Both the position numbers and the translations under genes were made by a program. From Clostridia bacterium (GTDB taxonomy: Bacteria > Bacillota_A > Clostridia > Christensenellales > Borkfalkiaceae): a stretch of 10,319 bases of DNA. The stretch covers positions 1-10,319 of the forward strand of contig JAFTIK010000098.1 of assembly GCA_017456945.1 (NCBI GenBank), written 5' to 3'. The notes under the pieces were generated by a model, which was not told the origin of the DNA, did no database searches, and saw only the letters and a list, made by a program, of their open reading frames with translations. Positions 6,618-10,319 of this stretch are shown here, in pieces (the first letter of the stretch is position 1; every line of letters starts with the position of its first letter).

Positions 6618-8414
6618 TTAATCAAGTAAAAATGTTTCTATATTTTCAAGCGTAAGCCCGTTTTGTTTCATTTGCTCTTCGAGCGAGCCGTGCGAGACGA
6701 ACTCGTCTTTAACGCCAAGCCTTATCACCTTAACGTTCATACTCTTATCCGAGTAAAAACTGCTTACAAGGCTACCAAAACCACTTATAACGCTATTTTC
6801 TTCCAAAGTAATAACGGTGGCGTTAGCAATCTCAACGAGCGTCTTTTCGCAAAGCGGCTTAACCGTTCTAGCGTTTATTACGCCCACGCCTTGGCGTTTT
6901 TCGGAAATATTAAGCGCTAGTTCAAGCATTCTAGGCCCAACGGCTAAAATAGTTGCCTTATCCCCGTTCTTTATTCTTTCCCAAGCCCCGTCTTGCATAG
7001 ATAAAGACTTTCTCTCTCCTTTAGAACTTTTGGGATATCTTATAGCCACGGGAGAATTGAGTTTAACGGCGTAATCGAGCATATCTTTAAGTTCAGACGG
7101 CGAACTAGGCGCAAGCACGGTAAGATTTGGTATATGCGAAAGATAACTCAAATCAAACACGCCTTGGTGGGTCTTTCCGTCGCTACCGACAAGCCCCGCC
7201 CTATCTAAACAGAAAACGACGGGTAAATTTTGCAAACAAACGTCGTGAATAATTTGGTCGTAAGACCTTTGCAAAAAGGTGGAATATATACAAACGAAAG
7301 GTTTCAAACCACCCGCCGCCATACCCGCGGCAAAGGTAACTGCAAACTCTTCTGCAATGCCAACGTCGTAAAAGTTATCGGGGTGCTTATCTTCAACGGC
7401 AGAAAGCCCCGTTCCCGATTTCATTGCGGCGGTAATCGCCACGATTTTTTTATCGTTATCTATAAGTTCGTTTAGTTTTTCACCTAGCGCAATTGCAAAA
7501 TCTCCGTCGTCGTGGGAAAATTTAGCGCCTACGCCGTGGAACACGTCCGCATGTTCTTCCGCCTGCTCGTGCCCCTTGCCTTTGGTGGTTTTAACGTGCA
7601 AGAAAATAGCCTTTTCCTTAGACGCTTCTTTAACGTTATCTAAAATCTTTGTAAGTTTTTTAATATTGTTACCGTCAACAACGCCAACGTACTTAAAACC
7701 GTAATTTTCAAAGTAATTGTTTCTACCGATAACTCTTTTAATAAAATCTCTAAATTTAACAAGTCCTTTAGTTATAAAAGAATTTCCAAAAATCTTCTTT
7801 ATGCGCCGTTTGCCTTTAACGTAACCCTTTCTAGCCGTATGCTTGGAAAGGAAACGATAAAACCCGTTATCGTTTTTAGAAATACTCATACCGTTATCGT
7901 TGAGTATTACTATCAGTTTCTTAGGTTTATAGGTTTTAGCAGATAGCGCTTCGAGATTTAAGCCGTTAGAAAGCGACCCGTCGCCAACTACTGCAACGAC
8001 GTAATAATCTTCACCTATTCTATCCCTAGCGGCGCAGTAGCCGAGCGCAGCCGAGATAGACGTGCCTGCATGCCCCGCCGTAAAAGCGTCGTAAACACTT
8101 TCAGACCTATCGGGAAAACCAGAAACACCACCATCTGTACGAACTGTATGAAAGGTTTGTTTTCTATCGGATAAAATTTTATGCGGATAGCATTGATGAC
8201 CGACGTCGAATATAAGTCTATCTTTCTTAAAATCAAACGAACGGTATAATGCAATGGTAGTTTCAACTATACCAAGGTTTGAAGCAAGATGCCCACCGTT
8301 AGTATTGACGACCGAAACTATTTCCTCACGCAAATCCTCTGCAAGCGATTCAAGTTCTTTGGTATTCAATTTTAAGATATCATCAGAACAATTTACGCTT
8401 GACAACACACTCAT
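6618..8414 (-). CDS. dxs: 1-deoxy-D-xylulose-5-phosphate synthase (DXS), with atypical active-site residues
   Basis: DXS condenses pyruvate and glyceraldehyde-3-phosphate into DXP, the entry to MEP isoprenoid synthesis and a precursor of thiamine and PLP. The 598-residue protein spans the family from end to end: GHLASNLG (41-48), DVGHQCYPHK (70-79), the ThDP motif GDGS...LNDN (144-174), the central transketolase-like domain with IAEE (E355, catalytic Glu) and FAAGMAAGG, DRAGLVG (404-410), THQG (H416), AIRYPK (457-462), and a C-terminal transketolase domain. Two usually conserved histidines differ: the DGHD motif reads DGNN (N249), and EQHAV reads EEFAV (F357). I chose ATG 8412-8414, since GGAG (8420-8423) lies 6 bases upstream; an in-frame TTG at 8424-8426 overlaps no ribosome site. 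It is the first gene of a dxs-dehydratase operon with its own promoter. It could be a specialised paralogue rather than the housekeeping enzyme. Confidence 0.9.
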   Translation of the reverse strand: MSVLSSVNCSDDILKLNTKELESLAEDLREEIVSVVNTNGGHLASNLGIVETTIALYRSFDFKKDRLIFDVGHQCYPHKILSDRKQTFHTVRTDGGVSGFPDRSESVYDAFTAGHAGTSISAALGYCAARDRIGEDYYVVAVVGDGSLSNGLNLEALSAKTYKPKKLIVILNDNGMSISKNDNGFYRFLSKHTARKGYVKGKRRIKKIFGNSFITKGLVKFRDFIKRVIGRNNYFENYGFKYVGVVDGNNIKKLTKILDNVKEASKEKAIFLHVKTTKGKGHEQAEEHADVFHGVGAKFSHDDGDFAIALGEKLNELIDNDKKIVAITAAMKSGTGLSAVEDKHPDNFYDVGIAEEFAVTFAAGMAAGGLKPFVCIYSTFLQRSYDQIIHDVCLQNLPVVFCLDRAGLVGSDGKTHQGVFDLSYLSHIPNLTVLAPSSPSELKDMLDYAVKLNSPVAIRYPKSSKGERKSLSMQDGAWERIKNGDKATILAVGPRMLELALNISEKRQGVGVINARTVKPLCEKTLVEIANATVITLEENSVISGFGSLVSSFYSDKSMNVKVIRLGVKDEFVSHGSLEEQMKQNGLTLENIETFLLD

Positions 8415-8447
8415 ACTTTTCTCCAAATCACGTACTTATACCTTTTA

Positions 8448-8476
8448 ATTTTATAACAAAATTAAAAAAAAGTCAA
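8448..8476 (-). promoter_or_regulatory. Promoter of the dxs-dehydratase operon
   Basis: On the minus strand, TTGACT (8471-8476), a 17-base T-rich spacer and TAAAAT (8448-8453) form a strong promoter. Transcription would start near 8441, leaving a leader of about 27 bases with GGAGA before the ATG at 8414. A second minus-strand TATAAT at 8495-8500 has no convincing -35 box and is not called. Confidence 0.65.
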
Positions 8477-8552
8477 TACATAGTTATTATTTGTATTATA
8501 AACGATTAATATATATTGAATTTTACACTTTTCGACAGGCAATTACAAAAAG

Positions 8553-8594
8553 TTTAACCCTTTATACTTGACAGTTAAGCCCCTTAGGGTTAAA
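8553..8594. repeat. Inverted pair of TTTAACCCT bracketing the aminopeptidase promoter
   Basis: TTTAACCCT (8553-8561) and its exact reverse complement AGGGTTAAA (8586-8594) face each other with 24 bases between them, 33 bp centre to centre, close to three helical turns. The first arm lies just upstream of the -35 box and the second overlaps the -10 box of the plus-strand promoter. The same 9-mer occurs once more in the window, at 1473-1481 in another intergenic gap. This could be a pair of regulator half-sites, but A/T-rich 9-mers do recur by chance. Confidence 0.3.
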
Positions 8595-8596
8595 AT
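8568..8596 (+). promoter_or_regulatory. Promoter of the aminopeptidase gene
   Basis: A consensus TTGACA (8568-8573), a 17-base spacer and TAAAAT (8591-8596) direct transcription rightward from near 8603. The leader is about 23 bases and carries AGGA (8615-8618) 7 bases before the ATG. This promoter diverges from the dxs promoter within the 211-base gap 8415-8625. Confidence 0.7.
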
Positions 8597-8625
8597 ATCT
8601 TAAAAAGAAAATATAGGAACTAATT

Positions 8626-9852
8626 ATGTTAACAGGTAAAAAACTATCCGACTACGCCGATCTAGTACTAAGTATAGGCGTAAATTTACAAAAAGGACAA
8701 GGGCTAGAAATCGCTTGCCCCGTTGAAAAAAGAGAAGTTGCAATAGCACTTACAGAATCGGCTTATAAAATGGGCGCAAAAATCGTAAGAGTACGTTGGG
8801 ACGACGAAGTTATAGACAGAATAAACTATCTTAACGCAGACGTGGAAACGCTAACCGATATACCAAAATGGCTAGTAGATAGCAAGAACTATCTAGTAGA
8901 AAAGGGATTTTGTTACGTTGCTATTGCAGCAGAAGACCCTAACGCTTTCAACGGCGTGCCCGCGCAAAAACTTGCAGAAGTTGCCAAAGCCAAATCTAAA
9001 GCGCTTAAAAAGTTTTCAGATACCGTTATGGCAAACGGGATACGTTGGTGCGTAGTTTCCGTTCCCACGCTTAACTGGGCAAAGCAAGTTTTCCCAAATA
9101 GCCAAACCCCGGAAAACGACCTTTCAGACGCTATTGAAAAGACTATGCGTTTAGATAAGCCCGACCCCGTTTGCGCTTGGAAAGAGCACGTTGCCCGTTT
9201 AGATAGGCGCGCCGAGTATCTTAACTATAAAAACTTTAAGTATCTTCATTTTACGAGCGCTAACGGCACGAACTTAAAGGTAGGGCTTTGCGCCGACCAC
9301 GTTTGGCTATCGGCAAAAGAACGGGCAAAGGACGGCGTTTCGTTTATAGCAAACCTACCTACCGAAGAAATCTTCACCGCCCCGCATAAAGATAGAGTGG
9401 ACGGGGTTGTTAAATCGGCGATGCCTTTAATATATAACGGTCAAACGATAGATAAGTTTAGTTTAACCTTTAAAAATGGAAAAATAGTTGACTTTTCGGC
9501 AGAAATCGGGCAAGACGCGCTAAAAGAACTTCTTAAAACGGACGCAGGTACTACGCGTATCGGCGAAGTTGCTTTAATAGGCAAAAATAGCCCTATTGCG
9601 CAAAGTGGAATACTTTTTTACAACACCCTTTTCGACGAGAACGCAAGTTGCCATTTAGCGCTTGGAAAAGCTTACCCCACCACCGTTAAAAACGGGGATA
9701 AACTAAACTTAAAAGAACTAAAAAGTTTGGGTGCAAACGACTCTATTGAACACGTTGACTTTATGATAGGCACTAGCGACCTTTCTATAATCGGCGTTGA
9801 TTATAGTGGCGAAGAAACGACTTTGTTTATCGACGGGGACTGGATTATTTAG
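8626..9852 (+). CDS. M29-family metallo-aminopeptidase (AmpS/PepS/aminopeptidase T type)
   Basis: This 408-residue cytoplasmic enzyme is full length for peptidase family M29 (about 405-415). It would remove N-terminal residues from peptides using two metal ions, typically Zn or Co. The N-terminal half (1-200) holds the Y-A-L-V-iGVNLQKGQ opening typical of the family. The C-terminal catalytic half has NLPTEEIFTAPHKDRVDG (E247/E248), RIGEVALIG (E314), the segment FYNTLFDENASCHLALG (H343), Y350, and EHVDFMIGTSDLSI (H376, D378). These match the expected metal ligands in order and spacing, so the enzyme should be active. The ATG at 8626 has AGGA 7 bases upstream, a short leader and a strong promoter. 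A strong terminator follows directly, so the gene is monocistronic. Its role is general peptide turnover; I see no functional link to the polysaccharide genes. No CTG or CTC leucine codon occurs in the gene. Confidence 0.92.
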   Translation: MLTGKKLSDYADLVLSIGVNLQKGQGLEIACPVEKREVAIALTESAYKMGAKIVRVRWDDEVIDRINYLNADVETLTDIPKWLVDSKNYLVEKGFCYVAIAAEDPNAFNGVPAQKLAEVAKAKSKALKKFSDTVMANGIRWCVVSVPTLNWAKQVFPNSQTPENDLSDAIEKTMRLDKPDPVCAWKEHVARLDRRAEYLNYKNFKYLHFTSANGTNLKVGLCADHVWLSAKERAKDGVSFIANLPTEEIFTAPHKDRVDGVVKSAMPLIYNGQTIDKFSLTFKNGKIVDFSAEIGQDALKELLKTDAGTTRIGEVALIGKNSPIAQSGILFYNTLFDENASCHLALGKAYPTTVKNGDKLNLKELKSLGANDSIEHVDFMIGTSDLSIIGVDYSGEETTLFIDGDWII

Positions 9853-9858
9853 AATAAT

Positions 9859-9900
9859 AAAAACACTTTATCTTAATTGATAAAGTGTTTTTTTGTTTTT
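9859..9900. terminator. Strong bidirectional intrinsic terminator
   Basis: AAAAACACTTTATC (9859-9872) pairs perfectly with GATAAAGTGTTTTT (9879-9892) around a 6-base TTAATT loop. On the plus strand it is followed by TTTTGTTTTT, 6 bases after the aminopeptidase stop codon. On the minus strand the A-run becomes a U-run (TTTTTATTATT), so it can also end transcription of the membrane-protein gene from the right. That gene's TAA stop (9873-9875) is in the loop. Confidence 0.9.
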
Positions 9901-10319
9901 AATCGTTTTATTAATCCAAAGATTAAAAATACCAACGAACAAGTTATAATCGTTAAAAAAATAATGCAATGTATATTGTTTTCTAAAGCAACTTTCCAGT
10001 TTGAAAAATTTGCTTTAAGTATATTTGCTTGATCTATTTCTTCTTGCACGAAGGAAGATTTTACTTTTAAGAAAACGGGAACGATATACAATAAATCTAT
10101 CAATGCTAAAATAATACTAGTTTTTATTAACCTATTCGTATTTAAAAATCTTATCACCAACAATAAATTAACGAAAAGATAACACCCGACAACAATAGGC
10201 AACGCTATATTAAAATACCAATTAGTTATGGTGTAGCCATCTATAACGATAAGCAAAATATTAAGAAAAACGAAATCTATAGCGATAGAAACAAAATCGT
10301 TAACCTTTTTTATTTTAGC
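9873..10319 (-). CDS. Integral membrane protein of unknown function, C-terminal part
   Basis: The reading frame stays open to the right edge of the window (21 further codons beyond an internal TTG at 10254-10256), so this is the C-terminal 148 residues of a longer gene whose start is not visible. About four hydrophobic segments can be seen: VSIAIDFVFLNILLIVI near the cut end, then FNIALPIVVGCYLFVNLLLVI, TSIILALIDLLYIVPVFL, and near the C-terminus CIIFLTIITCSLVFLIFGLI. A polar loop (VKSSFVQEEIDQ...NWKVALENN) separates the last two. The final residues RLKTKKHFIN are a basic cytoplasmic tail, partly encoded by the terminator stem. The pattern vaguely recalls zinc-ribbon-plus-membrane proteins of Bacillota, but any zinc ribbon would be beyond the edge, so I assign no family. 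Confidence 0.65.
   Translation of the reverse strand, partial: AKIKKVNDFVSIAIDFVFLNILLIVIDGYTITNWYFNIALPIVVGCYLFVNLLLVIRFLNTNRLIKTSIILALIDLLYIVPVFLKVKSSFVQEEIDQANILKANFSNWKVALENNIHCIIFLTIITCSLVFLIFGLIKRLKTKKHFIN

Noticed and set aside
8427..8625. Riboswitch or leader RNA (for example a TPP switch) before dxs
   Set aside because: The mapped dxs promoter leaves a leader of only about 27 bases, and no thi-box-like conserved elements are visible in the gap.
1..10319. Mobile element, phage, CRISPR or toxin-antitoxin content
   Set aside because: I found no transposase, integrase, repeat-spacer array, terminal inverted repeats, tRNA attachment site or small paired genes; composition looks even across the window.

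Overview
The window looks like chromosomal DNA from a low-GC, Gram-positive-type bacterium, most likely one of the Clostridia (Bacillota). Genes are closely packed. Shine-Dalgarno boxes are strong (AAGGAG, GGAGA, AGGGGG). Promoters are sigma-A-like (TTGAnn, 16-17 bp, TAAAAT or TATAAT), two of them with the extended -10 common in Bacillota. Leucine is written with TTA, CTT, CTA and TTG, with almost no CTG or CTC. The phylum assignment is inference; there is no rRNA or other marker here.

Layout from left to right. 1-1362 (minus): an operon of a NahK-like sugar-1-kinase followed 10 bases later by the N-terminus of a Wzz/CpsC-type polysaccharide chain-length regulator cut by the window edge. 1484-3151 (minus): a type I ABC exporter half-transporter. 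3152-3303: a divergent control region with two well-formed promoters and a perfect 9+9 palindrome between them. 3304-4758 (plus): an O-antigen polymerase/ligase-like membrane protein that seems to be expressed from a leaderless mRNA. 4748-8414 (minus): a dxs - capD/flaA1 operon, with a 1-deoxyxylulose-5-phosphate synthase followed by a membrane-bound UDP-sugar 4,6-dehydratase. The dehydratase gene ends tail to tail with the polymerase gene, overlapping by 11 bp. 8415-8625: a second divergent control region. 8626-9852 (plus): an M29-family metallo-aminopeptidase. 9859-9900: a strong bidirectional terminator. 9873-10319 (minus): the C-terminal part of a membrane protein that runs off the right edge.

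The theme is surface polysaccharide. The kinase could make HexNAc-1-phosphate, the dehydratase makes 4-keto-6-deoxy-HexNAc nucleotide sugars, the Wzy/WaaL-like protein would polymerise or ligate lipid-linked units, and the Wzz-like protein would set chain length. DXS begins the isoprenoid pathway that yields the undecaprenyl carrier. There are no glycosyltransferases in the window, so either the locus continues to the left or these genes are dispersed. No tRNA, rRNA, CRISPR array, transposase or phage gene was seen, and I found no strong evidence for a wholly new system. The best leads are the DXS with unusual active-site residues beside polysaccharide genes, the leaderless polymerase message with its shared palindrome, and two gene ends built into terminator-like hairpins.
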